Positions 34,713 through 45,057 are shown, counted from the stretch's first letter. The stretch: 64,000 nt of DNA from Bythopirellula goksoeyrii (GCF_008065115.1 NZ_CP042913.1:3879658-3943657); one strand, 5' to 3'. A program made the numbers and translations. The notes: a model not told the origin generated them from the letters alone.

Positions 34713-36290
34713 ATGATTTTGCGAGTATCCATAGTCGTTATCGTTGTCATCTGTTCTCTTGACAAGACAACTACTTTGAAGGCCGACGAAGCGTTGCACA
34801 AACCGCCCAATATTGTGGTTATATTAGCGGACGATTTTGGCGTCGGGGACATTCTCGCTCACTATCCAAAGAATAAGATTCCGACTCCGTATTTGGACAA
34901 GCTGGTCCGCGAGGGCATTAGCTTCACAGATGCTCACAGTCCGTCGGCAGTGTGCTCTCCAACTCGTTATGGTTTATTGACAGGGCGATATTGTTGGCGG
35001 ACTCGGATGCAGGAGTGGGTAATCGCAGCTTACGAACCACCGCTGATTGAAGGGGACTTGTTAACGCTTCCCGAGTTTTTGCGAGAGAACGGGTACGAAA
35101 CTGCATGTATTGGAAAGTGGCACCTTGGTTGGGACTGGGCTGGGCCACAGAAACCCAAAATGCATCCGCTACAGCGCAACTATCAAAAACACTTTAAGTG
35201 GGATTTCACAAAAACGATTGGTGGAGGGCCTACGGACCACGGTTTTGACTATTACTTCGGAGTCGTATTGCCCAACATGCCACCCTTTTGCTGGATCGAA
35301 AACGACCGGGTGACGCAGCTACCCACAGAAAAATATACATATGAACCCGAAGAAGGCTTCGTCGTGATGCCGCGTGAATTCGAGGGTGCTCCCATGGCAC
35401 CTGACTGGCGATTCGAAACGATCCTGCCTGAGCTGACCAGGCGCTCGGTCAGGTATGTTCACGACCACGCCAAAGGCGACAAACCATTCTTTCTCTATTT
35501 CTCGCAGACTTCGCCACACGAACCAATAGTGCCCTCAGAACGTTTTCGCGGCAAGAGTGGCATCGCCCCCATTGCGGACTTTGTAATGGAAACTGACTGG
35601 TCGGTAGGCCAAGTCATTCAAGCGATCGATGACGCAGGGTTGTCTGACAATACCATCGTGATTTTCACGGCCGACAATGGACATTCCCACTACACTGGCT
35701 GGGACAAGCTGGTCGCCGCAGAACATTTGCCGAGCGGACCCTACCGTGGTCACAAAGGCGACGTATGGGAAGGCGGCCACCGAGTGCCACTAATCGTGCG
35801 TTGGCCTGACAAGGTAGTTCCCGGTTCACGGTCCGACGCCATGGTTTGCCTGACCGACGTGTATGCCACATGCGCGGAAGTGTTAGGGCGAGACTTACCG
35901 GACGGATGCGCGCAGGATAGTTTTAGTTTTCATGGAGCTGCAACTCGCATCGAAAACCCAAAGAGGCCCAGCAGGAGCACTATGGTTAACCACTCCAACT
36001 TTGGTGAGTTTGCCTACCGTCGGGATAACTGGAAGCTCGTCTACCGACTTTCGAAACCAAATCTGGAAGCCTCGCGTGGCAAACCGACCGTAGCTGAATT
36101 GTATGATCTATCCAAGGACATAGGTGAAGCAAGTGACTTGGCCTTGAAACGACCGGAGAAGGTGACCGAACTGACCTCGGAATTGGATGACTTAATTCGC
36201 TCTGGCGCCAGTCGCCCTGACGCCGTTGGTCGAAACGATTGCAAAGTTCGATTTGACGTCACCCAGCAATTCCGCTGGGTCGAAGACTAA
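34713..36290 (+). CDS. type I sulfatase (arylsulfatase-like)
   Basis: The 525-residue protein has a signal peptide (VSIVVIVVICSL) and a sulfatase domain. IVVILADDFGVGD supplies metal-binding D40/D41. The active-site motif C-S-P-T-R (C81-R85), with C81 to be converted to formylglycine, lies in AVCSPTRYGLLTGR. GKWHLG and the second metal site TADNGHSH follow. It removes sulfate esters, probably from algal or animal polysaccharides. C-terminal ELYDLSKDIGEASDLA is the usual sulfatase ending. The signal peptide indicates export. A second sulfatase of another subfamily lies at 38324-39742. Confidence 0.93.
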   Translation: MILRVSIVVIVVICSLDKTTTLKADEALHKPPNIVVILADDFGVGDILAHYPKNKIPTPYLDKLVREGISFTDAHSPSAVCSPTRYGLLTGRYCWRTRMQEWVIAAYEPPLIEGDLLTLPEFLRENGYETACIGKWHLGWDWAGPQKPKMHPLQRNYQKHFKWDFTKTIGGGPTDHGFDYYFGVVLPNMPPFCWIENDRVTQLPTEKYTYEPEEGFVVMPREFEGAPMAPDWRFETILPELTRRSVRYVHDHAKGDKPFFLYFSQTSPHEPIVPSERFRGKSGIAPIADFVMETDWSVGQVIQAIDDAGLSDNTIVIFTADNGHSHYTGWDKLVAAEHLPSGPYRGHKGDVWEGGHRVPLIVRWPDKVVPGSRSDAMVCLTDVYATCAEVLGRDLPDGCAQDSFSFHGAATRIENPKRPSRSTMVNHSNFGEFAYRRDNWKLVYRLSKPNLEASRGKPTVAELYDLSKDIGEASDLALKRPEKVTELTSELDDLIRSGASRPDAVGRNDCKVRFDVTQQFRWVED

Positions 36291-36396
36291 TGGCCTACTG
36301 CAAGCCACCGTGAGCCTGCCAGTCAACTCGCCCGCAGCCCACACCTTTTCGATATTCTCATGCTATCGACACATCCGTAATTGGCTCCAGCTGCCG

Positions 36397-36678
36397 ATGG
36401 CCGATGATTGGCTTGTTGCAGAACTTGCTGTTGCCGAGAAGTATCGCAGCACTATTTCTGCAGAGGTCTACCACATTTGGTCCGATGGAATGCGAAGGCT
36501 GCAGCAGTGTGGTCTCGGCGAGGACACCTCTTGCAGTTCACCGAAAAACTTAGCCGCTGAGAATGATGTATCCGACGCGGCTTCGAGTGCCCGCGAAATG
36601 CGAGCGGTGGGGGCGACCGAAGCAGGTTCTTCGGAAGAAACATTGCCCGGCGGAAGCGTTTCAAAAACGGACGTTTGA
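36397..36678 (+). CDS. doubtful hypothetical protein
   Basis: An open frame overlaps the end of the sulfatase gene and continues to 36678. From ATG 36397 it would give a 93-residue, Ala/Glu-rich product starting MADDWLVAELAVAEKYRST. No ribosome site or domain is recognised, and antisense frames are equally open. I list it only because the sequence from 36397 has protein-like composition. Confidence 0.22.
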   Translation: MADDWLVAELAVAEKYRSTISAEVYHIWSDGMRRLQQCGLGEDTSCSSPKNLAAENDVSDAASSAREMRAVGATEAGSSEETLPGGSVSKTDV

Positions 36679-36902
36679 TGCGGCATCGGCAAGCAGCTTG
36701 AAAGAACCTCGCTCACTTTGACCGTATCTATACTTGCGGGAAGCCCGCAAACCCACACGTCGACGCCCAATCACGAAGGGCCGCTCGAATTCGTGCAACC
36801 GACCCTGCGACTTCTGTTATATTGAGGACGGGTCATCTGCAACGGGTGATCACTCGTCTTGTCGCTCTGTACTTCATGTGCCAGTAGGCTAGGAGGTGTG
36901 TA

Positions 36903-37970
36903 ATGAATGTGGCCCGAACGTGTCAGCCTCTAATTGTTTTGGGGTTTCTGTGTGTAGCCGCCAGCTCAGCAATGGCTGCCAACGTGTTTGTGGGAGATAA
37001 AGGCGGTGCGAGCGCACGTGACCCCGCTGCGATTCATGAATTCCTCAGCACGACTGGGTATCAATCCCAACTCGTGAGTGGGGATGGCATCTGGACTGAT
37101 CCACTCGACATGGCGGCCGATCAAACAACTGGCGATGTGATCGTGCTCGATTTGGGAGCAGGGGCTGTGACTTATCCGCCGCGATTGTTGCGGTTCGATG
37201 GGGAATCGGGCGCACGTGCGGAAGTCGCCAGCGGCCAAAACTTGTGGATCGATCCACTGGCAGTGACAGTTGACCGCAACGGCGACATCGTGGTGCTCGA
37301 CAAGGGAGGCGGGGCGGTTTTTCTTGAGCCCGCACTTCTGCGGTTCAATGGGCAGACAGGCCAACGGACAGTGATCGCTGACGGTCAAGATCTTTGGCAC
37401 AACGCAGTAGACCTGGTGGCGGATCCGTTAACCGGCGATGTTTTCGTCCTGGACTTGGGCGGCGCGGCGGCCCGCGATCTGCCCGCTGTTCGGAGATTCA
37501 ATCGACTTACGGGCGATGCAACAATCGTCGCCGAAGGGCCCGATTTGTGGTACGACGCTACGAAGATCACGGCAGACGCAAACGGTGACGCGATCGTACT
37601 CGATCTGGGTGGAGCAGCTGCAACTCGTCCGCCGAGACTTCTGCAGTTCGACGGTCAGGGCGGCGATCGTACGGAGATCGTTAGTGGCAATGATCTTTGG
37701 TACAATCCAATTGATCTCGACGTCGATCTGTCGACAGGTGATGTCGTTGTCTTGGACCGCGGGGGCGGGGCGGTTTTTCTTTTACCGACGTTGCGGTCGT
37801 TCGACGGGGTGACGGGCAACGCGTCGGCCATCGCCGAAGGGACCGATCTCTGGGTGAGCGCATTTGCAGTTGCGGTGGTGGTTCCAGAACCGAGCTCGGG
37901 CATGTTGTGCCTGCTCGCTTGTCTGTTCGTACTGAGGATCGACACTCGACGCCCAATGACGACGACTTAG
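36903..37970 (+). CDS. PEP-CTERM beta-propeller protein
   Basis: The 355-residue protein has a signal peptide (PLIVLGFLCVAASSAMAA). Six repeats of about 48 residues follow, built on DLWxxPxDLxxDxxTGDVxVLDLGGAA and LLRFxGxxG, an NHL/SGL-type propeller pattern. The C-terminal tag is VVVPEPSSGMLCLLACLFVL followed by RIDTRR (PEP-CTERM). The ribosome site AGGAGGTGTGTA directly precedes the ATG, an almost complete anti-16S match. The protein is probably displayed on the surface or in the extracellular matrix; no enzyme motif is visible. Confidence 0.87.
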   Translation: MNVARTCQPLIVLGFLCVAASSAMAANVFVGDKGGASARDPAAIHEFLSTTGYQSQLVSGDGIWTDPLDMAADQTTGDVIVLDLGAGAVTYPPRLLRFDGESGARAEVASGQNLWIDPLAVTVDRNGDIVVLDKGGGAVFLEPALLRFNGQTGQRTVIADGQDLWHNAVDLVADPLTGDVFVLDLGGAAARDLPAVRRFNRLTGDATIVAEGPDLWYDATKITADANGDAIVLDLGGAAATRPPRLLQFDGQGGDRTEIVSGNDLWYNPIDLDVDLSTGDVVVLDRGGGAVFLLPTLRSFDGVTGNASAIAEGTDLWVSAFAVAVVVPEPSSGMLCLLACLFVLRIDTRRPMTTT

Positions 37971-38071
37971 TGGGCTTTTCCCCTTCGTGCAGCTCCGTCG
38001 AGGACTGGCTTCCCTTGCTTGGAACAAAGACGGGAGTGGGGTGATGGTCGGACATGCCAGTGACTTCGGTC

Positions 38072-38160
38072 GGTGAAATCGACCTCGTTCAGTTTGTGGT
38101 CCCTTGAAACGACAGCGGGTGGAGTAACTTCGCTCGATTGGCCAGTCACCGAATTGATCG
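38072..38160 (-). repeat. dispersed hairpin repeat, copy 6, reversed
   Basis: Read on the minus strand, this segment in the gap between the propeller gene and the sulfatase gives CAATTCGGTGACTGGCCAA, CGAAGTTACTCCACCCGC and CACAAACTGAACGAGGTCGA, matching the CTGAACGAGGTCG and GAAGTTACGCTCG blocks. Copies therefore occur in both orientations. No gene is seen in 37971-38323. Confidence 0.5.
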
Positions 38161-38323
38161 ACGTGAGTTCCACCGACAGCTGATGGAGAAGGCCCGGAAC
38201 TTACGTCGAATTTTCACGCCGGGTGCTGTTCGCAATCCGCACGAAACTGCTTCGGCAAATCTGTCCTAAACAGATTAATCGAATCGCTAGGCTGCTGCTT
38301 CGGGCTAGCCCATTTTAACTACC

Positions 38324-39742
38324 TCAGTCTAGTGATCCATCTTCTAGGATGGTTTCCATCTCACGTGCCACCTCCTTGTACTGAGGATGGTTGTATAAAT
38401 TGACTGTTGCGACGTCCGACTCACTATGATCGTAAAGCTCTCGAGCAACGACCGTACCGTTCTTATCGCGCCACTGGGTGAAACGCCAGTTTCTGCAGCG
38501 GATGGAATAGCCCATGCCCCCGTTGCGTGGATACTGGCTGAAGGCGGCTTTTTTCCATGTCTTCGAAGGATCTGCGAAGAGAGGAACCAAACTCAATCCG
38601 TCACACTGTGGAATATCTAGCCCACAGCACTCGGCGAGCGTTGGGAAAATGTCCACAAACTCCACCAGTGCCTTGGACCGCTTGCCTCGAGGCACGCCCG
38701 GGCCGCTGTAGATGAGCGGCACATGGGTATCGAGTTCAAAGTTAGTATGCTTGCACCAGTCGCCGTAGTCACCAAGCTTCCAGCCGTGATCGCCCCATAG
38801 GACGATGAGCGTATCTTCGCGCAATCCTTGCCTGTCGAGTTCGGCAAGTACCCGGCCAAGCTGTGCGTCTGCGTAGGAGACACAAGCGCGGTATCCATGG
38901 ATTAAGGCTTTTCCCTGATTGTCGGAGACGTATCCCTTCTTCGGCATATCGTGGTAGTTGCGGAGCTCACCCCAATTGGCGAAGGCCCAATCAGCCGAAC
39001 CTTTTGGCTGATCTTTGGATGGCAAACTAATGTCTTCTCGGTTATATAGATCCCAGTACTTTTTGGGCGCCACAAAGGGTAGGTGCGGCTTCCTGAAACC
39101 AACTGCAAGGAACAGAGGTCGATCATCCTGCTTACGAATCTCTTCGATGGCGCGATCGGCGACAATCCCATCGGTATAGGTGTTGTCGGGTACCTCGACC
39201 GACTCATAAGCCGGACCTCGGACGTAATTCTTGAAAGCATTGCCCTTCAAGTTATTGGCTTTGGCTTCTTGTGTTAGCTTCTTGACGAGAGCTACGTTTT
39301 TTGGAGCAGCATAATGCGGAGCACCACAACGATCGAGGACATTCCAGAATTCCTTGTCATCCTCGCCGTGATGATAGATCTTTCCGAGCGAGACGGTCTT
39401 GTATCCGTTCTCCCGGAAGTGCTGAACCAGCGTGCGAGCATCAGGCAGATATTCGTCGAGTGGCTTCTTCAGGTCGTAGATTCTGGTTGAGTCGGGTCGC
39501 AACCCCGTCATGATACTGATGCGCGACGGGGCGCAGATGGCTTGCTGGCAATAGGCCTGCTCGAACAGCAAGCCATTGCGTGCCAAGCGATCGATGTTGG
39601 GTGTTTTCATATGGCCCGCACCATAGCAGCCTAGTTCAGGACGCAAGTCATCAACTGCCACGAACAGTACGTTCCTTGGTGCCGCCAATGCCGTAGCCAA
39701 GAGCATCAGCCATGCCAGTGTGATGGAGCCGATTGTTCTCAT
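38324..39742 (-). CDS. type I sulfatase, iduronate-2-sulfatase-like
   Basis: The 472-residue protein has a signal peptide (ITLAWLMLLATALAA) and NVLFVAVDDLRPELGCYG with metal-binding aspartates. The formylglycine motif C-A-P-S-R (C70-R74) lies in AICAPSRISIMTGLRPDSTR. GKIYHHG, FLAVGFRKPHLPF and LWGDHGWKLGD complete the iduronate-2-sulfatase-type signature (sulfatase group S1_7-like in my recollection). It would hydrolyse sulfate esters on polysaccharides. GAGGG precedes the ATG. Maturation needs a formylglycine-generating or anaerobic sulfatase-maturating enzyme, not seen here. Confidence 0.93.
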   Translation of the reverse strand: MRTIGSITLAWLMLLATALAAPRNVLFVAVDDLRPELGCYGAGHMKTPNIDRLARNGLLFEQAYCQQAICAPSRISIMTGLRPDSTRIYDLKKPLDEYLPDARTLVQHFRENGYKTVSLGKIYHHGEDDKEFWNVLDRCGAPHYAAPKNVALVKKLTQEAKANNLKGNAFKNYVRGPAYESVEVPDNTYTDGIVADRAIEEIRKQDDRPLFLAVGFRKPHLPFVAPKKYWDLYNREDISLPSKDQPKGSADWAFANWGELRNYHDMPKKGYVSDNQGKALIHGYRACVSYADAQLGRVLAELDRQGLREDTLIVLWGDHGWKLGDYGDWCKHTNFELDTHVPLIYSGPGVPRGKRSKALVEFVDIFPTLAECCGLDIPQCDGLSLVPLFADPSKTWKKAAFSQYPRNGGMGYSIRCRNWRFTQWRDKNGTVVARELYDHSESDVATVNLYNHPQYKEVAREMETILEDGSLD

Positions 39743-40024
39743 TTCTTATCCCTCACCGGTGGAATCTTGACGTTAAAGTCATGAAGTCACTGAAGAAAAA
39801 TGCCACATCAACGGCCGACCCGTATGCTGAGGATCTACAACTCTCCAAATTGTAGCAAAGGAAGGCATGAACGCGGAGTCGCCGATCGCGCGTTTCCAAA
39901 TAGACCATAAACCGCGGCGGCCCGGTTATGCCATACGTTAAGCAGTCGGAGTAAGTGCCCTCAGATCGCACTCGACGCTGCTTAGGTCCCCACACCGCTG
40001 CAAGTATGGTCAGTCGTCAAGTCG

Positions 40025-40145
40025 CAGCGATTGGACCACTCGCTGCGAGTTTCGGGTGGAGCTAAGTCGCTGAGATCTGTCGCAGATCGAGACACCTCCG
40101 CGCATTGGAAGAACCTCTTCCAGGGGGCTGGCAATGCATCCTCGG
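40025..40145 (+). repeat. dispersed hairpin repeat, copy 7
   Basis: In the 532-base gap between the sulfatase and the phosphodiester glycosidase lie GATTGGACCACTCGCTGCGA, GAGACACCTCCGCGCAT, the perfect hairpin TGGAAGA-ACC-TCTTCCA (40106-40122) and GGCAATGCATCCTCGG. It aligns with the copy at 34,410 across the hairpin and the GATGCA block. Nothing else is supported between 39743 and 40274. Confidence 0.62.
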
Positions 40146-40274
40146 TGACTTGGAAAATCTGCGAACTGCCGGCGGTGAACGGACCGCCGCATGCAAGCCG
40201 TTGCCTCAACGACGCCTTGTGCGACAACGTAAACGCCTATGGTCGTGGGAAGCCGGCACGCTCTCCTCGGGCGT

Positions 40275-41219
40275 TCAATCTGACCACACGGCCTGCTCTG
40301 CTTGGCCACGATTGGCACGTCTTAGTACGGGGGCCGTCCGCTGATAACTTGGATTTCGGCGGGCGAACACAGCGAGGTTGGTGCCGTTTTTGCGGAGCAC
40401 TCCGCACTCGCCGGCCTTGTTCTTGCTGCTTGGCGTATTCAGGACGCGTGGCTCAGGATCGGCAATGACCATCGTCGTCGATCCGCCACCGTCTAGGTTT
40501 AGCGCCTGAACGGAACCAAACCGCAGCATCAAACTGGCGAGTTCCAACAGCGACATTCCCTCCGAGACTCCCGGTTGACGACCGTCAACGGTGGCCAGAA
40601 TGAGCTTCTTGTCAGCGGTGTAGCCGATGGCGGTTCGTGGGTGCAAGGCGGTGCTGAACTCTCGTCTGCCGGTCGTCGCCTTACTATTGGTTACGATCTG
40701 ATCGCTTCCAGTGACGGCGTTGTACAGATTCTCGTGTTGACTCCGACTGGTGACTTGGTAGGTGTCGTGTTTACCGCGCACGATACTAGCCTGATTGTCC
40801 GAACTGATGTTGAAGCTGGGCCAATCTTCGCGAAATGGCGAGACCCATTCGCCAGCAGAGACGACAAGGCCAAGGTTGTCCGTATCCCGGGCACTCATTC
40901 CGAAGAATGTGGCATTGATTGCGAGCTGCGCATTCTGTTCCTTGAGAAATTCCAAGGTGGTCTGCCTTGTCGTCTCAGCATTTGGGTCACCAGCCTCACT
41001 CCCGTTTGGGTCGCCATTGCCAGGGGTGACAAGAAACGAGATTCCATCCGCAGTGAGATCGATCTCTGCCACCCAAATAGTCAGAGGGCGAGGGTCGTCG
41101 AGAAAGAGTCCTCGGAGCGTCACACCAACGAATGGTTGGGCTATGTGCTCCTCGGCGCTAGCGACGGGACCAAGTACAAGGGTGGCGAGTATCAGATAAA
41201 CGTAGTGGTACCGGGACAT
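40275..41219 (-). CDS. phosphodiester glycosidase family (NAGPA-domain) protein
   Basis: The 314-residue protein starts at 41219, with AGGGAA eight bases upstream, followed by a signal peptide (YVYLILATLVLGPVASA). The NAGPA domain (PF09992) is shown by AINATFFGM, RTAIGYTADKKLILATVDGR (about 195-214) and the hallmark ALNLDGGGSTTMV (239-251). In animals the domain uncovers mannose-6-phosphate by removing GlcNAc from a phosphodiester; bacterial members act on exported glycans or wall polymers. Substrate here is unknown. It is a single gene flanked by two copies of the dispersed repeat. Confidence 0.85.
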   Translation of the reverse strand: MSRYHYVYLILATLVLGPVASAEEHIAQPFVGVTLRGLFLDDPRPLTIWVAEIDLTADGISFLVTPGNGDPNGSEAGDPNAETTRQTTLEFLKEQNAQLAINATFFGMSARDTDNLGLVVSAGEWVSPFREDWPSFNISSDNQASIVRGKHDTYQVTSRSQHENLYNAVTGSDQIVTNSKATTGRREFSTALHPRTAIGYTADKKLILATVDGRQPGVSEGMSLLELASLMLRFGSVQALNLDGGGSTTMVIADPEPRVLNTPSSKNKAGECGVLRKNGTNLAVFARRNPSYQRTAPVLRRANRGQAEQAVWSD

Positions 41220-41349
41220 GGGGTGTTCCCTATGCGAATTGTCGAGCCATGGCAATTTAACGATTGCAGCTCCTAAGTTCAATATACGCACCTGTTCCAA
41301 CTTTGTACTCAATCATGATGCCGTGAGACGCGTCGCCAGGAGCAGCCTT

Positions 41350-41475
41350 GGATGCAGAGGTGTCTCCCGAAAAATGACACCGATGCGCCTCAGGCGAACC
41401 GCTACGGCGCTGAGAGTGATGCATCCTCGCTCAATTAAACGGTCGCCAAACTGAACGAGGTCGCGCACAACGAGT
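41350..41475 (+). repeat. dispersed hairpin repeat, copy 8
   Basis: Upstream of the phosphodiester glycosidase gene, this copy has GATGCAGAGGTGTCTCCCGA, the hairpin CGCC-TCA-GGCG (41386-41396), GTGATGCATCCTCGCTCA and CGCCAAACTGAACGAGGTCG. The last part is nearly the same as copy 2 at 16,960. The rest of 41220-41616 shows no gene. Confidence 0.62.
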
Positions 41476-41616
41476 GCACTTAGCAAGTTACTTTGACGAC
41501 GCCGTCAGGGGCATCTTAATCGCGTCGACACGTACTACAATGGCAGACGCGACTTGGATCAATAGTGTGGTTTTTTGGAGGTCTTGATAAGCGTTTGACT
41601 TGTTGACCAGCCTCTA

Positions 41617-44600
41617 CTACCTAAACACTCGCTCCAGCAGTTCCTCGGCAAGCCAAGCTTCCTTTCCAGTTTTCTCATCATCCGACCCAGCTGCAAGCGA
41701 TTCGTACTCCGCGGAAAGAACAGATGTCGAAAGAACGTCTCCCCTCGCAAACACAGCATCCCGAACCGCCTCATTCTCGCTTGGTTGAACTTCAACGAAG
41801 AAATTGCCCTCACTCTCAGCCTGATCCATCCACTCCATAGCCAGCGCGAGATCAATGAGTTCGGTGTTAGAGAGCGGAGAGTTAAGAGTCGAAAGTTGAG
41901 AGCCAACATCCGAGAACTTAGAGCCAGATTCTGGCTCTGGATGCTCAGCACTAGACTCTTGACTGAGAACTACCAGCGGCGGAACGATCCCGTACTGCCC
42001 CTGCCACACCCCCAGGTCATCGCCATCCACGTCCAGGTCGTTATCTGCATCGCCATCGGCCTTCTGCGCATTGGGTGTACCCAAGCCCCGCTGCCAGGAA
42101 AGGAAATCCCGGCCATCGACGTCGCCATCGTCATCAAAGTCGGCGGAATCGACAGCAGCCTCCTGGACTTCAAACGCCCCGATGTCGATCGCCGCGCCCT
42201 TAACTCGGTCGAAACCGCTGCGACGATGATCGAACGTGCGGACGATGCCCTGGCCTGCGACGTCGGCAGGGTCGCCGGCGTCGTGCGCGGGACCGCCGAG
42301 CAACAGGGCATGGGTTGGTGTGGGGCCGCCGTAGTCGCTTAGCGGTAACAGCTGCGGATCGAAGACTCCCGACTGATCGCCGGTGGCGATAAATCTTCCA
42401 TTAGAATTGCCACCGCCGACAAGGTTGTAGCCGTCCGATAAGATTGAACTCAACCCGAATCCGACTGAAGCCACGTCGTCGTTATCGGTGTTGTCGGCGA
42501 CGATGGTTGAGCGAAATCGTGTGTTCACGAGCGACGACGCACGGCTCAGCACGCCGTCGCCCACAGCAGCCGTGTTCTGGGTGATGGTACTATGCCGAAT
42601 GAGCGTTTTCCCAAAATCGACGTAAATCCCGCCGCCGCTGCCGGTGGCGGTGTTTCCAGAGATCGTCGAGTTGGAGATGACGGCCCGTTCGACGAAGTTC
42701 TCATCGTCGTTGTAGATCCAAAGTCCGCCGCCGTCGTCGCCTGCTGTGTTCCCGGAGATGGTGCTGTCGACAATCGTCAGATTGCTGAAGCTAAACACGC
42801 CGCCTCCGTCTTGTGTCGCCACGTTGCCCGTAACGACCATCGCCGTAAGCGTCACATTGGTGTTCCCGGCACTGCGGATGCCGGCGCCATTGTCGGCGAC
42901 CCCGCCGGTGATCGTCAGGCCGCTAATATTGGCGCTCTTATTGAGGCCGATATCGAATACGCGGGAATTACCGCCGCCGTCGATGGTGAGCTGATTGGCG
43001 CCCAGTCCCACGATGGTTACGTTGTCGGTAATATCCAACTCACCAAGCGTCAAATCAATTGTGCCACCGGCTAGACCTGGATCGAAGGAAATCACGTCGG
43101 CACCCATATTCATGTTGGCAGTTTCAATTGCCTCGCGGAGGCTGAACTCTCCGGTGCCGTTACTCTCATCGTTCAGGGTCGTAACGATGAGTAGTTGTGG
43201 GTGATCTTCGATGGCGCCGATGTCGATCCGGGGACCCGATTGCCGTACGAACGGCAATCCCCGCTGATCGCTATCGGGCGGCGTGGAGAAAGCAGGATCG
43301 CCGGCATTGATGGCGGGGCTGCCGGCAGCGAGCGCATGCGTGAGCGTCGGCCCGCCGTTGTCGGCCAGCGTGGTGTCGATGATACTGGCCAGGGGCGTCG
43401 GCAGCGTGCCGTTGCTGGTGGCGACGATATCCGTCGCGCCGGGCGTGAGACCGCCGAGTGAATTCGCCGTCGAGTAAGCCGCGGCTCCAAACAAGTTGTA
43501 ATCATCGACGACGATGGTTCCCTGATTGGAAATGTCCCTTGTCGCACCTAAAGAGCCAACGCTGTTGCCGGCGAGAATTGAGTGGCTAAGCGTGGCCGTG
43601 CCGCCTGTGTAATTCAAAATTCCACCGACCGAAAAGCCAGAATTATCCGTCACCGTGCTGTGGCGAACATTAAGCGTCGCCTGATTCCAGATACCACCGC
43701 CACCCTGGCCAAGCCCGGCCGAATTGCCGCTGAGCGTGGAGTTCACGACATTGGCTGTTCCCGCAGAGTTGAAAATACCCCCTCCCGGGGCCAAAGCGCC
43801 TGCAGAATTACCGCGAAGCGTGCTGCGCTCGATGTTGAGCGTGCCACCGTCGTTGAAGATTCCACCGCCTGCGCCTAGATTATCCGTGACGTTATTGCCA
43901 CTGATGGTGGACTCAACAATCGTCAGCTCGCCAGATACGGTCGAGTTAAAGATGCCGCCACCCGAGTTGACGGCCGTGTTGTCCGAGATCGTACTTCCAG
44001 ACGCCACTAGACTACCGTAATTGTTAATGCCGCCGCCTACGTCGGCTACGTTACCAGAAATCGTGCTGCCTGTGATCGAAGCTCGCCTAAGACTAGATAT
44101 CAGAACGCCGCCGCCAACAGCGGCAAGAATTGGAGATTCTGAAGACGCCGTATTGTCCGAGATAGTGCTATCGGCGATCGTTAGTTCAGAGTAGGCGGCT
44201 TGAATGATACCTCCACCTATTCTGGCTGAATTGTTCGATATCAAGCTTCCCGATATCACGGGCGAAAGGGCGCGTCTCAGTAAGACGCCGCCGCCAGAAC
44301 CTCCATAACCATTGTTTTCATCCGTGGCGGCGTTTCCCGTAATGGTGCTGTCCAATATGACTATCGGCGCGTTTTCTTTATCTGTGGAAGGAAATGCATA
44401 GGCATAGACGCCTCCACCCTGCTCCCGCGCCGTATTGCCAGAGATGGTACTGCCGATGATGGACATCGAGTCTTCTGTGAAGGTCAAGCCGTCAAAAAAA
44501 ACCCCGCCTCCATATAGAAAGGCAAAATTTTCGCTGATTGTGCTACCGGTGATGGTGAGGGTGCCCCCCCTCACGTTGGCAATCCCACCTCCGAAATAGG

Positions 44601-45057
44601 CATAGCTGGAGGTGATCGTCGATGACGTAATGGTGAGACTGCCTTGATTCCTTATTGCTCCACCAGCACCTCCAAAAGGATCATCCGCTCTGCCTCGCGT
44701 CAGCGTCAAGCTGCTGATTCCCACGTTGCCGCCGGTAATATTGAAAATCCTCGAATTGTTCTGCGCATCAATAGTAAGCTGCAAACCGCTTGCGGCGGCG
44801 ATCGTGAGATCCTTGTCGATCACCAACTCGCCGAGCGTCAGATTGATCGCGCCGCCCGAGACAAAGCCGATTGTCTCGCCCGCAGGCGCCAGGGCGATCG
44901 CGTCGCGCAGCGAGATGTCGCCATCGGTGATGCTGCCGTCGGCTTCGTCGATAAGGGTGTCGACAAAGATCGCCAGCATCCGCCGATCTTCAAGCGGTTC
45001 GAAGCAAAGGCGGCGAGAACCGCAGGTAGCACGGCGCAGTGAGGGGGAGTGAGCCAT
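41617..45057 (-). CDS. LEPR-motif beta-helix protein with dockerin
   Basis: The 1,146-residue protein starts at MAHSPSLRR (45057), with AGGA about 12 bases upstream. The planctomycete LEPR export/anchor motif appears as FEPLEDRRMLA (19-29). Two large right-handed beta-helix regions follow, each opened by a CSLP/choice-of-anchor-Q-like block (ISLRDAIALAPAG...; FSLREAIETANMN). They contain dozens of ITGSTISGNTA-type coils. FDDDGDVDGRDFLSWQRG and DADNDLDVDGDDLGVWQ form a dockerin-like calcium pair. The final ~100 residues are acidic and have no PEP-CTERM tag. Beta-helices of this class are often polysaccharide lyases or adhesins; no catalytic site is evident, so an adhesive role is inferred. Confidence 0.87.
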   Translation of the reverse strand: MAHSPSLRRATCGSRRLCFEPLEDRRMLAIFVDTLIDEADGSITDGDISLRDAIALAPAGETIGFVSGGAINLTLGELVIDKDLTIAAASGLQLTIDAQNNSRIFNITGGNVGISSLTLTRGRADDPFGGAGGAIRNQGSLTITSSTITSSYAYFGGGIANVRGGTLTITGSTISENFAFLYGGGVFFDGLTFTEDSMSIIGSTISGNTAREQGGGVYAYAFPSTDKENAPIVILDSTITGNAATDENNGYGGSGGGVLLRRALSPVISGSLISNNSARIGGGIIQAAYSELTIADSTISDNTASSESPILAAVGGGVLISSLRRASITGSTISGNVADVGGGINNYGSLVASGSTISDNTAVNSGGGIFNSTVSGELTIVESTISGNNVTDNLGAGGGIFNDGGTLNIERSTLRGNSAGALAPGGGIFNSAGTANVVNSTLSGNSAGLGQGGGGIWNQATLNVRHSTVTDNSGFSVGGILNYTGGTATLSHSILAGNSVGSLGATRDISNQGTIVVDDYNLFGAAAYSTANSLGGLTPGATDIVATSNGTLPTPLASIIDTTLADNGGPTLTHALAAGSPAINAGDPAFSTPPDSDQRGLPFVRQSGPRIDIGAIEDHPQLLIVTTLNDESNGTGEFSLREAIETANMNMGADVISFDPGLAGGTIDLTLGELDITDNVTIVGLGANQLTIDGGGNSRVFDIGLNKSANISGLTITGGVADNGAGIRSAGNTNVTLTAMVVTGNVATQDGGGVFSFSNLTIVDSTISGNTAGDDGGGLWIYNDDENFVERAVISNSTISGNTATGSGGGIYVDFGKTLIRHSTITQNTAAVGDGVLSRASSLVNTRFRSTIVADNTDNDDVASVGFGLSSILSDGYNLVGGGNSNGRFIATGDQSGVFDPQLLPLSDYGGPTPTHALLLGGPAHDAGDPADVAGQGIVRTFDHRRSGFDRVKGAAIDIGAFEVQEAAVDSADFDDDGDVDGRDFLSWQRGLGTPNAQKADGDADNDLDVDGDDLGVWQGQYGIVPPLVVLSQESSAEHPEPESGSKFSDVGSQLSTLNSPLSNTELIDLALAMEWMDQAESEGNFFVEVQPSENEAVRDAVFARGDVLSTSVLSAEYESLAAGSDDEKTGKEAWLAEELLERVFR

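Noticed and set aside
36468-36770. Minus-strand frame after the first sulfatase
   Set aside because: No ribosome site or motif; no better supported than the weak plus-strand candidate.
40575-41276. Long plus-strand frame opposite the phosphodiester glycosidase
   Set aside because: The minus-strand gene has a signal peptide and the NAGPA signature; the plus frame is antisense shadow.
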